Source: Prauserella flavalba (GTDB lineage Bacteria; Actinomycetota; Actinomycetes; Mycobacteriales; Pseudonocardiaceae). Taken from it: DNA of 64,000 bases. Of this stretch, positions 16,066 through 24,086 are shown piece by piece. The translations under genes and the position numbers were made by a program. The stretch spans positions 248,001-312,000 of the forward strand of contig NZ_MASU01000008.1 in NCBI RefSeq assembly GCF_003202235.1, in the 5' to 3' direction. How positions within the stretch are numbered: position 1 is the first letter of the stretch; every line of letters begins with the position of its first letter. The notes beneath the pieces are model-generated. The model was given only the letters and a program-made list of their open reading frames with translations, did not search any database and was not told the origin of the DNA.

Positions 16066-17421
16066 GTGACGTCTCCCTCCGGACCCACCGAGGCAGCCGC
16101 GCCTCGGGGCAAGCCCCGCAAGGCCGCACTGGCGGCCTGGATCGGGAGTGCGCTGGAGTACTACGACTTCTTCATCTACGGCACCGCCGCCGCGCTCGTG
16201 TTCTCGGACATCTTCTTCCCCGACGCCGACCCGGCCACCGGCACGCTGCTCGCCCTCGCGACGTTCGGCGTCGGCTACCTCGCCAGGCCGGTCGGCGCCT
16301 TCGTGCTCGGCCACGTCGGCGACCGGTTCGGCCGCAGGAAGGTCCTCGTCTTCACGCTGCTGCTGATGGGGGTGTCGACGTTCCTCGTCGGCTGCCTGCC
16401 CACCTACGACGAGGTCGGCGTGCTGGCGCCCGTGCTGCTGGTGACGCTGCGCCTGCTGCAGGGCATCTCCGCGGCGGGCGAGCAGGCCGGCGCCAACTCG
16501 ATGAGCCTCGAACACGCCCCCGCGCACCGCAGGGCCTACTACACGAGCTTCACGCTCAGCGGCACGCAGGCCGGGCAGATCCTTGCCACGGCGGCGTTCC
16601 TGCCCATCGCGGCGATGCCGGAAGAGCAGCTCATGTCGTGGGGCTGGCGGCTGCCGTTCTGGCTCAGCGCGGTCGTGGTGGTGGTCGGGTTCGTCATCCG
16701 CCGCACGCTCGACGAGACCCCGGTGTTCACCGAGGAGGTCGCGCAGGACAAGGCGAAGCTGCCCGTGGTGGTGCTCTTCCGCGACCACTGGGCCGACGTG
16801 CTGCGTGTGATCGTGGCCGCCGTGATCGCGTCGGTCAGCACGATCTTCACCGTGTACGCGCTGTCCTACGCTGTCAACACCGTCGGCGTGGAGCGCACCC
16901 CGATGCTGTGGGTCGGCGTGCTCGCCAACGTCGTCGCGCTCGTCGCGATCCCGTTGTGGGCCATCCTCGCCGACCGGATCGGCCGCAAGCCGGTGTTCAT
17001 CGGCGGCTCCCTCGGGTGCGCCGTGCTGATCTTCGCCTACCTGTGGGCGATCTCGACGGGCAACCTCGGGCTCATCTTCGCGGTCGGCATCCTGATGTTC
17101 GGTGTGGTCTACAGCGCCACCAACGCGATCTGGCCGTCGTTCTACGGCGAGATGTTCACCGCGAAGGTGCGACTGTCGGGCATGGCGATCGGCACGCAGA
17201 TCGGCTTCGCCGTCGCCGGCTTCACGCCCAGCATCTCGGCGGCGCTCGCCGGTGACGACGGGTCCAACTGGGTCGCCGTCGCCGTCTTCACCGCCGCGCT
17301 GTGCCTCGTCAACGCGATCGCGGTGGCCACGGGCAAGGAGACCTACCGGGTGCCGACCGAACTGCTCGGCCAGAAGGACGCCAGGCCCTCGTCGGCGAAC
17401 GCGGCGGCCGCGTCGGCCTGA
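16066..17421 (+). CDS. MHS-family (MFS) transporter, shikimate/aromatic acid:H+ symporter-like
   Basis: A 451-residue major-facilitator protein of the metabolite:H+ symporter family (ShiA, KgtP, ProP). Family marks are WIGSALEYYDFFIYGTAAAL at the start of TM1, DRFGRRKVL in the first cytoplasmic loop, GEQAGANSMSLEHAP, TLDETPVF after TM6, and DRIGRKPVFIGG in the second half. About twelve hydrophobic segments are visible. The location beside the shikimate dehydrogenase and dehydroshikimate dehydratase, with shared operators, suggests shikimate, quinate or dehydroshikimate uptake. ATG 16066 is preceded by GAGGAG at the proper distance. Confidence 0.88.
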   Translation: MTSPSGPTEAAAPRGKPRKAALAAWIGSALEYYDFFIYGTAAALVFSDIFFPDADPATGTLLALATFGVGYLARPVGAFVLGHVGDRFGRRKVLVFTLLLMGVSTFLVGCLPTYDEVGVLAPVLLVTLRLLQGISAAGEQAGANSMSLEHAPAHRRAYYTSFTLSGTQAGQILATAAFLPIAAMPEEQLMSWGWRLPFWLSAVVVVVGFVIRRTLDETPVFTEEVAQDKAKLPVVVLFRDHWADVLRVIVAAVIASVSTIFTVYALSYAVNTVGVERTPMLWVGVLANVVALVAIPLWAILADRIGRKPVFIGGSLGCAVLIFAYLWAISTGNLGLIFAVGILMFGVVYSATNAIWPSFYGEMFTAKVRLSGMAIGTQIGFAVAGFTPSISAALAGDDGSNWVAVAVFTAALCLVNAIAVATGKETYRVPTELLGQKDARPSSANAAAASA

Positions 17422-17485
17422 GCGCGCTCCTCGCGCGTGCCCGGCTAGGGTAAGCAGACACTCACCTCGGCACCGGGAGCAGGCG

Positions 17486-18076
17486 ATGGGCACGCGCGAG
17501 GACATCATCGCGGCCGCGGCGCGGATCATGCGCGACGAGGGCTACGCCCGCGCGACCACCAAGGAGATCGCGCGGGCGGCGGGCTACTCGGAAGCCGCGC
17601 TGTACAAGCATTTCCGCGACAAGACCGAGATCTTCGTCAGCGTGCTCACCGAGCGGCTGCCCGGGCTGGTGCCCCTGCTGGGCGACCTGCAGGGCAGGGC
17701 GGGTGAGCGTGCCGTGCGCGACAACCTCGTCGACGTCGCGCGCACCGCCATCGCGTTCTACGCCGAGAGCTTCCCGCTCTCGGCGTCGGTGTTCTCCTCG
17801 CGGCAGCTGCTCGCCGCGCACCGGGAACGGCTGCGGGAGCTGGCTCCCGGCTCGGGGCCCGACAGGCCGCTGACGGCGCTGGCCGCCTACCTGCGCGCCG
17901 AGCGCGACGGTGGCCGCGTGCCCGCCGAGGTGGACCCCGGCGCCGCGGCCGCGCTGTTGCTCGGCGCCTGTTTCCAGCAGGCGTTCCTGGTCGCCTTCAC
18001 CGGGGACCGGCCGGATGGGGACACGCTGCACGACCTGGCCGCGGACCTCGTGGGTGCGCTCGTCGCGTGCTGGTGA
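17486..18076 (+). CDS. TetR-family transcriptional regulator
   Basis: A 196-residue TetR protein with the DNA-binding domain at residues 4-50 (IIAAAARIMRDEGYARATTK, then YSEAALYKHFRDKTEIF) and an all-helical C-terminal part. GGAG lies before ATG 17486. It follows the MHS transporter by 64 nt on the same strand but need not belong to the same module; the sequences of the two TetR proteins are clearly different. No palindrome stands out in the short upstream gap. Target and ligand unknown. Confidence 0.88.
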   Translation: MGTREDIIAAAARIMRDEGYARATTKEIARAAGYSEAALYKHFRDKTEIFVSVLTERLPGLVPLLGDLQGRAGERAVRDNLVDVARTAIAFYAESFPLSASVFSSRQLLAAHRERLRELAPGSGPDRPLTALAAYLRAERDGGRVPAEVDPGAAAALLLGACFQQAFLVAFTGDRPDGDTLHDLAADLVGALVACW

Positions 18077-18151
18077 CACACGGCCTCGTCGCGAGCTGAC
18101 CCAGCGCCCCGAACGCCACGTGAAGCTCCTCCTCCACCCCTGAGCCGACCG

Positions 18152-19369
18152 TCAGGCACGGCGCGAAAGGGGGTTTTCCTTCGGCGGGTGGGTGTCGGTG
18201 TCGGCGCCGTGGGCGGGGAACCACAGCACGAACGTGCTTCCCGCGCCCAGCCCGGAGAACACGGCGACCCGGCCGCCCTGCGACTCCACGATCTGGCGCA
18301 CGATCGCCAGCCCCAGCCCGGTATGCCGGTCACGCCCACGGGGCCGCTCCGGCTCACCGCGCCAGAACCGGTCGAACACGCGTGCCTGGTCACCGCTCGC
18401 GATGCCGGGGCCGTGGTCGGCGACCGCGAGCCACAGCCACGCGCCCTCCCGGCCGCAGCCGATGGTGATCTCGCCGTCGGCGGGGGAGAGGCGCACCGCG
18501 TTGGACAGCAGGTTGCCCGCCGCCCTGCGCAGCGCGTCGTGGTCGCCGATCACGGTGAGTCCGTCGCGCAGCACGTAGGACAGGCGCAGGCCGCGCTCGC
18601 TCGCGAGCACGGCGAAGTCCTCACCCGCCTCGCGGGCGACGGCCGCCAGGTCCACGTCGGTGTCGGCGAGCGTGTCGGTGTCCCGCCGCGCGGTCGCGAG
18701 CAGGTCCTCCACGAGCCGCGACATGCGCTCGGCGGCCCGGTCGATCGCCTGCACCGCCCGGGCGCGTTCCTCCTCGGTCGACTCCGGCGACTTCAGCGAC
18801 GCGTCCAGGTGCGCGCGCATGATCGCCAGCGGGCTGCGCAGCTCGTGCGAGGCGTCGTCGATCAGCTGACGCTGCGCGGAGAACGCCGCGTCGAGCCGGT
18901 CGAGCATCGAGTCGATCGTGTCGGACAGCTCCCGCAGCTCGTCGCGCGGGCCGTCGAGGCGGATCCGCCGCGACAGGTCGCTGGCCTGGATCTCCTGCGC
19001 GGTGTGGGCGATCGAGCGCGCGGGCCGCAGCGCGCGGCCGGAGAGCACCCAGCCGATGCCGAGGCTCAGCACGAACAGCCCGCCGACCGCGGCCGCCGAG
19101 TAGTTCCGCATCGCCTGCAACGTCCGCAGGTTCACCTCCGACTCGATCTCCTCGACGGCGGCGACCTCCATCGTGCCCACCTGCACCTCGCTGCCGTCGG
19201 CCTTACGCTTGACCAGCTCGGCCTCGTAGCGCTCGGTGATCGGCTTGGGGTCGGTGCTGCGCTCCACGGCGACGTAGATCGCCAGCAGCCCCGCGCCCGC
19301 GAGCACGAAGAGCAGGGTCGAGTACAGCACCGTCAACCGGAACCGGATCGAGCGGAGGAACGCGGGCAT
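18152..19369 (-). CDS. Two-component sensor histidine kinase
   Basis: A 405-residue membrane kinase. TM1 is about residues 11-33, a short 55-residue extracytoplasmic sensor follows, TM2 about 91-110, then HAMP (to about 165). The dimerisation box QLIDDASHELRSPLAIMRAH has the phospho-acceptor His175; the ATPase domain shows NLLSNAVRLSP (N box), VADHGPGI (G1), and TGLGLAIVRQIVE (G2). The ATG overlaps the stop of the response-regulator gene by one base (TGATG), so the pair is translated together. It is the last gene of a seven-gene operon with MoxR, DUF58, VWA and an HtrA-like protease, suggesting an envelope-stress signal. Confidence 0.93.
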   Translation of the reverse strand: MPAFLRSIRFRLTVLYSTLLFVLAGAGLLAIYVAVERSTDPKPITERYEAELVKRKADGSEVQVGTMEVAAVEEIESEVNLRTLQAMRNYSAAAVGGLFVLSLGIGWVLSGRALRPARSIAHTAQEIQASDLSRRIRLDGPRDELRELSDTIDSMLDRLDAAFSAQRQLIDDASHELRSPLAIMRAHLDASLKSPESTEEERARAVQAIDRAAERMSRLVEDLLATARRDTDTLADTDVDLAAVAREAGEDFAVLASERGLRLSYVLRDGLTVIGDHDALRRAAGNLLSNAVRLSPADGEITIGCGREGAWLWLAVADHGPGIASGDQARVFDRFWRGEPERPRGRDRHTGLGLAIVRQIVESQGGRVAVFSGLGAGSTFVLWFPAHGADTDTHPPKENPLSRRA

Positions 19370-20058
19370 CAGGACTCCCTCAGGCGGTACCCCCGGCCCA
19401 CGATCGTCTCGATGATCGAGTGCTGGTCACCGTTGCCGATCTTGCGGCGCAGCGTGCCGACGGTGACGCGCACGGTGTGGGTGAAGGGGTCGATGTTCTC
19501 GTCCCACACGTGTTCGAGCAGTTCCTCTGTGGACACCACATGGCCCGGCCGGGTCATGAGGTACTCGAGCACCGCGAACTCCTTGGGGGACAGGGACAGG
19601 GTGCGCTCGCCGCGCCACGCCCGGTGCCGCGCCGTGTCGATGCGCAGCTCGCCGACGCTGAGCACGGCGGTGACCCCGCGCGTCTCCCTGCGCAGCAGCG
19701 CCCGCACCCTGGCGAGCAGCTCGTCGAGCGCGAACGGTTTCACCACGTAGTCGTCGGCGCCGTCGTCGAGGCCGCGCACGCGGTCGGGGAGCGCACCGCG
19801 CGCGGTGAGCATCAGCACGCGCAGGTCGCTGCCGCCGACCACGGGCAGTGCGCCGTCCCGGATCGCCCGGCACAGCGAGAAGCCGTCGCCGTCGGGCAGC
19901 GCCAGGTCGAGCAGCAGCAGGTCGTAGGCGTTGACCGTGAGCCGTTCGGTGGCCTGCGCGACGGTCGCCGCGTGGTCCACCGCGTACCCGGCGCGCTGCA
20001 GCCCCAGCACCACGGCCTCGGCCAGGTCCTCCTCGTCCTCCACGAGCAGGAGCCGCAT
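19369..20058 (-). CDS. OmpR/PhoB-family response regulator
   Basis: A 229-residue regulator: receiver domain (1-118) with acidic pocket VEDEEDL, phospho-acceptor Asp51 in LLLLDLALPDGDG, the conserved Lys in DDYVVKPF, and a C-terminal winged helix (about 128-226) with LSPKEFAVLEYLMTRPG and a terminal VRVTVGTLRRKIG and GRGYRLRES. It lies 6 nt downstream of the HtrA-like gene and overlaps the kinase start. Probable partner of the adjacent histidine kinase. The receiver carries a slightly longer loop (residues about 68-75) than usual. Confidence 0.94.
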   Translation of the reverse strand: MRLLLVEDEEDLAEAVVLGLQRAGYAVDHAATVAQATERLTVNAYDLLLLDLALPDGDGFSLCRAIRDGALPVVGGSDLRVLMLTARGALPDRVRGLDDGADDYVVKPFALDELLARVRALLRRETRGVTAVLSVGELRIDTARHRAWRGERTLSLSPKEFAVLEYLMTRPGHVVSTEELLEHVWDENIDPFTHTVRVTVGTLRRKIGNGDQHSIIETIVGRGYRLRES

Positions 20059-20064
20059 CGCCGC

Positions 20065-20934
20065 TCACCCGCCCGCGATCAGGCGCTCGGCGACGTCGGC
20101 GGCCCGGTCGACGGGGATGGCGAAGCCGATGCCGATGCTGCCGCCGCCGTCGTCGGTCGCGATCGCCGTGTTCACGCCGATCACCTCGCCGCGCGCGTTG
20201 ACGAGCGGGCCGCCGGAGTTACCGGGGTTGATCGAGGCGTCGGTCTGCACGGCGGTCTGCGACGTGCCACCGAGGCGGACCTCCCGCTCGACGGCGCTGA
20301 CGATGCCGGAGGTGACCGTGCCGGACAGGCCGAGCGGGGAGCCGACGGCGAGCACCCGCTCGCCCACCTGGACGTCGGCGGAGCGGCCGAGCGGCAGCGC
20401 CCGCAGCGCCGCGCTGGGCTCGATGCGCAGCACGGCGATGTCGTTGCGCGGGTCGCGGCCCACCACGTCGGCGCGCACCCGCCTGCCGTCGGAGCCGGTG
20501 ACGCTCACCGAGCTCGCACCCGACACGATGTGGTCGTTGGTGAGCACGTGGGCGCGGTCGTCGAGCACGAACCCCGAGCCGCCCGCAACCCCGCCCCCGG
20601 TGGGCGCCGAGATCGAGACGACCCCGGCGCGCACGCGCTCGGCGACGCCGACGAGCCCGGCGGTGGAGTCGGGGGCCGGTTCGGCGCGCGGGAACGTCAC
20701 CGCGCCGTCGTCCGGTGCCGCCGCGCGCCCGGCGAGCGCGCCCGTGCCCGCCGACAGCGCGGCCACGAGCAGCCCCGCGCCGAGCAGCCGCGGCCACCGG
20801 CGGTGCGTTCCCCCGGGTGGAGCGGGTGGCGGGGCGAACGGCTGCCACGGCTCGGCCGGCGGCGGTGGTTGTTCCGGTGGGGGCAGAAACCGCGGGCCGC
20901 GCGGTTCGCCGAGTCCGATCGGTCGCAGGGTCAC
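20065..20934 (-). CDS. Membrane-anchored trypsin-like (HtrA/DegP-type) serine protease without PDZ
   Basis: A 289-residue protein: Pro-rich cytoplasmic N terminus (1-45), one transmembrane helix (about 50-68), then a chymotrypsin-fold protease exposed outside. The triad is His135 (TNDHIVSGA), Asp165 (RNDIAVLRI) and Ser240 (NPGNSGGPLV). Unlike most HtrA proteins it stops right after the protease domain and has no PDZ. GTG 20934 is the start. It lies 10 nt after the VWA gene and 6 nt before the response regulator, the common actinobacterial link between HtrA-like proteases and two-component systems that sense envelope damage. Confidence 0.92.
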   Translation of the reverse strand: MTLRPIGLGEPRGPRFLPPPEQPPPPAEPWQPFAPPPAPPGGTHRRWPRLLGAGLLVAALSAGTGALAGRAAAPDDGAVTFPRAEPAPDSTAGLVGVAERVRAGVVSISAPTGGGVAGGSGFVLDDRAHVLTNDHIVSGASSVSVTGSDGRRVRADVVGRDPRNDIAVLRIEPSAALRALPLGRSADVQVGERVLAVGSPLGLSGTVTSGIVSAVEREVRLGGTSQTAVQTDASINPGNSGGPLVNARGEVIGVNTAIATDDGGGSIGIGFAIPVDRAADVAERLIAGG

Positions 20935-20944
20935 TGTGTGCTCC

Positions 20945-21904
20945 TCACGGGATCCGGGAGAACCAGAGCATCGACGTGCCCGCCGTGGCGAGAGCGGCGA
21001 GCAGGCCGAAGCCGATGAACCGGCTGGAGGCGTCGCGTTCCTCGGTGCGGTAGCCCACCGACGAGCCGATGTCGCCGTAGACGTCGCGCAGCTCGGTGGA
21101 CGTGGCGGCCTCGTGGTAGGTGCCGCCGGTCTGCTCGGCGACCATGCGCAGCGTCTCGCCGTCCACCGGGACGCCTTGCCACTGCCCGCCGATCTCCACC
21201 TCGCCGTCCTCGGTGCCCACCGAGATCGTGTCGACGGGGATCTCGGCGGCGCCCGCCTCGGCGGCCATGTCCCCGGGCGAGCGGCCCGCCGTGTTGGCGC
21301 CGTCGGAGAGCAGCACGATCCTGGCGGGCGGTGGTTCCGTCACGGCCTGCGCGTCGAGGCCGCGCACGGCGTCGAGTGACGCCGCGATGGCCTCGCCGAT
21401 GGCCGTGCCCGCCGTGCCGGTGGCGCCGACGTCGAGCCGGTCGAGCCCGGCGTGGAGCGCGGCGCGGTCGGTGACGGGTGGCACCACGACCGTGGCGTTG
21501 CCCGCGAAGGCGACGAGCCCGACGTTGAACTCCTCGGGCAGCCCGTTCACGAACTCCGCCGCCGCGTCGCGGGCCGCGGCGAGCCGATCGGGCGGGACGT
21601 CGGCGGCCCGCATGGACAGCGACACGTCCACCGCCACGAGCACCGTCGCCCGCTCCCTCGGCACGCGCACCTCCTCCACGGGCTGGGCGAAACCGACCAC
21701 GAGCAGCCCCAGCATCGCCAGGAACAACCCGGCGGGGACGTGGCGGCGCCAGCCGGGGCGCGCGGGCGCGACCTTCTCGAGCAGCGGCAGGTTCGTGAAC
21801 CGCAGCGCGTAGCGGCTGCGGCGGCGTTGCAGCAGCACGTAGGCCACGAGCAGGGCCGCCACGCCGAGCAGCAGCCAGAGCCGTTCCGGGGACAGGAAGC
21901 TCAT
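20945..21904 (-). CDS. VWA-domain membrane protein (BatA-like)
   Basis: A 319-residue protein with two N-terminal membrane segments (about 8-25 and 57-74), an exposed von Willebrand A domain (about 86-280) and a C-terminal membrane helix. The MIDAS metal site is intact: Asp93-x-Ser95-x-Ser97 in AVDVSLSM, Thr in GTAGTAIGEA, and LLSDGANT. It overlaps the DUF58 gene by 4 nt. MoxR/DUF58/VWA sets are thought to act as chaperone-type machines for folding or metal insertion of envelope proteins; the exact client here is unknown. Confidence 0.92.
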   Translation of the reverse strand: MSFLSPERLWLLLGVAALLVAYVLLQRRRSRYALRFTNLPLLEKVAPARPGWRRHVPAGLFLAMLGLLVVGFAQPVEEVRVPRERATVLVAVDVSLSMRAADVPPDRLAAARDAAAEFVNGLPEEFNVGLVAFAGNATVVVPPVTDRAALHAGLDRLDVGATGTAGTAIGEAIAASLDAVRGLDAQAVTEPPPARIVLLSDGANTAGRSPGDMAAEAGAAEIPVDTISVGTEDGEVEIGGQWQGVPVDGETLRMVAEQTGGTYHEAATSTELRDVYGDIGSSVGYRTEERDASSRFIGFGLLAALATAGTSMLWFSRIP

Positions 21905-22827
21905 GGCGTCCCCACCCTGCCCCTGGCGGCGAGCGCGAGCCGCCGCTGCGCGAGCACGTGCCTGCCCAGGTCGGCCACCCAGTCGCGGTCGGTGCGCAGC
22001 GCCACGTGTGCCACCCCCGCGCGGCGCAGCGTGTCCCGCACCCGGTGGCGTTGCGCGGCCGCGGCCTCGGCGAAGCGCTCCCGCAGCCGCCTGCTGCCGG
22101 TGGGGATCTCCGCGCGGCGGCCCGTCTCCGGGTTGACCACCGTGAGCAGGCCGACGTCGGGCAGCTCCAGCTCGCGCGGATCGGTGACCTCGACGGCGAG
22201 CACCTGGTGCCGCTGCCCGAGCCTGCGCAGCGGGGTGCCCCAGTCGCCGTCGTCCAGGAAGTCCGACACCACCACGACGAGCCCGCGCCTGCGCAGGGAC
22301 CGGCCGAGCCCCTGCAACGCGCCCGCCAGCGCGACCGTGCCCTCGGTGGCCCGTGGCGCGGTGAGCATCGCGGTCAGCACGCCGAGCAGGTGGGACCGGC
22401 CCGCACGGGGCGGGAACCGCCGCACCCCGTGCGGGCCGAGCAGGTCGGCACCGAGCCGGTTGCCCGCACCGGCGGTGAGGAAGCCGACCGCGCCGACGGC
22501 GGCGACGGCCAGCTCGCGTTTCTCCAGTTCGACGGTGCCGAAGTCCATGCTCGCGGTGGCGTCGGCGAGTACGTGCACCGACAGCTCGCGCTCGGCGACG
22601 GTGTCGCGCACGTGCGGGGTGCCCGTGCGCGCCGTCACCGCCCAGTCGATGCGGCGCACCTCGTCCTCACCGGGCCGGTACTCCCTGCTGCCCGCGGGCT
22701 CGGTGCCCGCGCCGGGCAGGAGTCCGGCGTGCTGCCCGCGCAGCAGCCCGTCGAGGCGCCGCGTGACGGTGAGCTCCAGCCGCCGCAGGCGGTGGTGCGG
22801 GACGAGTCCGCCGAGTGTGCCGTTCAT
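21901..22827 (-). CDS. DUF58 domain protein
   Basis: A 308-residue soluble protein of the DUF58 family. The hallmark SREYRPGEDEVRRIDWAVTART occurs near residues 48-70, followed by a degenerate VWA-like fold with VLADATASM and VVVVSDFLDDG. It has no membrane helices, unlike many DUF58 proteins. The gene overlaps MoxR and VWA genes by 4 nt on each side, so the three are coupled. Function in the MoxR system is not known at the biochemical level; it is presumed to bridge the ATPase and the membrane VWA protein. Confidence 0.91.
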   Translation of the reverse strand: MNGTLGGLVPHHRLRRLELTVTRRLDGLLRGQHAGLLPGAGTEPAGSREYRPGEDEVRRIDWAVTARTGTPHVRDTVAERELSVHVLADATASMDFGTVELEKRELAVAAVGAVGFLTAGAGNRLGADLLGPHGVRRFPPRAGRSHLLGVLTAMLTAPRATEGTVALAGALQGLGRSLRRRGLVVVVSDFLDDGDWGTPLRRLGQRHQVLAVEVTDPRELELPDVGLLTVVNPETGRRAEIPTGSRRLRERFAEAAAAQRHRVRDTLRRAGVAHVALRTDRDWVADLGRHVLAQRRLALAARGRVGTP

Positions 22828-23798
22828 GCGACCTCCGCCTGCGCCGGTGCCACCTGCGGCACGGGAAGGGTGGTGACGATGCGCCGCACCACGTCCTCGG
22901 CGGCGACGCCGTCGGCGAGCGCGTCGAACGACAGCACCAGCCGGTGGGCGAGCACGTCCACGGCGAGCTCCTGGATGTCGCCGGGCAGCACGTAGTCACG
23001 GCCGCGCAGCAGGGCGAGGGCCCTCGCCGCGGCGACCAGCCCGAGCGTGGCGCGCGGGCTGGCCCCGAAGGCCAGCACGGGGGCCAGCTCCGGCAGCCCG
23101 GCCCGCTCGGGCTTGCGGGTGGCCAGCACCAGCCGCACCACGTACTCGGCGAGCGCGTGGTGCACGTAGACCTCCCGTGCCTGTTCCTGCAGCCGCAGCA
23201 CGGTCTCCGGGTCGAGCACGCGCCTCGCCACCGGCCTGCGGGTGCCCATCCGGTAGAGGATCCCGAGCTCGTCGAGCTCATTCGGGTAGTCGACGAACAC
23301 CTTCATCAGGAACCGGTCGCGCTGCGCCTCCGGCAGCGCGTAGACGCCCTCGGACTCCACCGGGTTCTGCGTGGCGAGCACGAGGAACGGCTCGGGAACG
23401 GGATAGCTGGCGTCGCCGATGGACACCTGCCGGTCGGCCATCGACTCCAGCAGCGCCGACTGCACCCGCGCCGGTGCCCGGTTGATCTCGTCGGCCACCA
23501 CGATGTTGGCCATGACCGGCCCCAGCTCGACGTCGAAACTCTCCCGCGAGGAGCGGTAGATCCGCGTGCCCACGATGTCCGAGGGCACCAGGTCGGGCGT
23601 GAACTGGATGCGGGAGAACGTGCCGCCCGCGGCCTTCGCGAGCGTTTGCGCGGCGAGGGTCTTCGCCACGCCGGGCATGCCCTCCAGCAGGCAGTGACCG
23701 TCGGCGAGCAGCGCGATCACGAGCCGCTCGACCAGGCGGTCCTGCCCGACGATCACCCTTTTGACCTCGAACAGCGTCTGTTCGAGCCGGTCGGTCAC
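22824..23798 (-). CDS. MoxR-family AAA+ ATPase
   Basis: A 324-residue AAA+ protein of the MoxR group. Walker A GMPGVAKT at 40-47, Walker B VVADEINRA around 99-107, sensor-1 LATQNPVESEGVY, and the arginine finger region LPEAQRDRFLMK are all present; the C-terminal lid (about 190-310) ends with the DYVLPGDIQELAVDVLAHRL segment. It is thought to remodel or activate client proteins together with VWA partners. The start overlaps the stop of a small secreted protein gene by 4 nt. Downstream it overlaps DUF58, giving a continuous translational chain. Confidence 0.95.
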   Translation of the reverse strand: MTDRLEQTLFEVKRVIVGQDRLVERLVIALLADGHCLLEGMPGVAKTLAAQTLAKAAGGTFSRIQFTPDLVPSDIVGTRIYRSSRESFDVELGPVMANIVVADEINRAPARVQSALLESMADRQVSIGDASYPVPEPFLVLATQNPVESEGVYALPEAQRDRFLMKVFVDYPNELDELGILYRMGTRRPVARRVLDPETVLRLQEQAREVYVHHALAEYVVRLVLATRKPERAGLPELAPVLAFGASPRATLGLVAAARALALLRGRDYVLPGDIQELAVDVLAHRLVLSFDALADGVAAEDVVRRIVTTLPVPQVAPAQAEVA

Positions 23799-23989
23799 AG
23801 TCCCTGCTCCGGCGAGGGCTGCCCGCTGCCGGACGGGCAGGCCTTCCCCTCACCCGGCTGCGACTCCTGCACGATCCGCACGGTCGGCTCCTCCTCGGAG
23901 CCGGGTGGGGCGGCCAGCGCGACCCCGCCCGCGATCGCCGCGGCCGAGGCGCCCGCGACCGCAAGGCCTGCGAGTGTCCTGATTCGCAT
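23795..23989 (-). CDS. Small secreted protein opening the MoxR operon, 64 aa
   Basis: A 64-residue precursor: MRIRTLAGLAVAGASAAAIA is a classic Sec signal with cleavage expected after ALA near residue 27. The mature part is only about 37 residues, acidic and polar (GSEEEPTVRIVQESQPGEGK) with a single Cys, and ends QPSPEQGL. ATG 23989 follows GGGGAATCACC; a longer in-frame start exists but adds a charged segment ahead of the signal. Its stop overlaps the MoxR start by 4 nt, so it is a true operon member and a plausible client or cofactor of the MoxR machine. Homologues are not known to me. Confidence 0.68.
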   Translation of the reverse strand: MRIRTLAGLAVAGASAAAIAGGVALAAPPGSEEEPTVRIVQESQPGEGKACPSGSGQPSPEQGL

Positions 23990-24086
23990 GGTGATTCCCC
24001 TTTCGCGTTTCCTGCGCGAGGAGTCCATCCGAACAGAACGGGGCGAAAGGCACGGTAAGCAAAGAAAGTGTGAAATCGCCCGGGAA

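Noticed and set aside
15997-17529. A 510-codon minus-strand frame rich in Asp, His and Arg
   Set aside because: Shadow of the MHS transporter gene.
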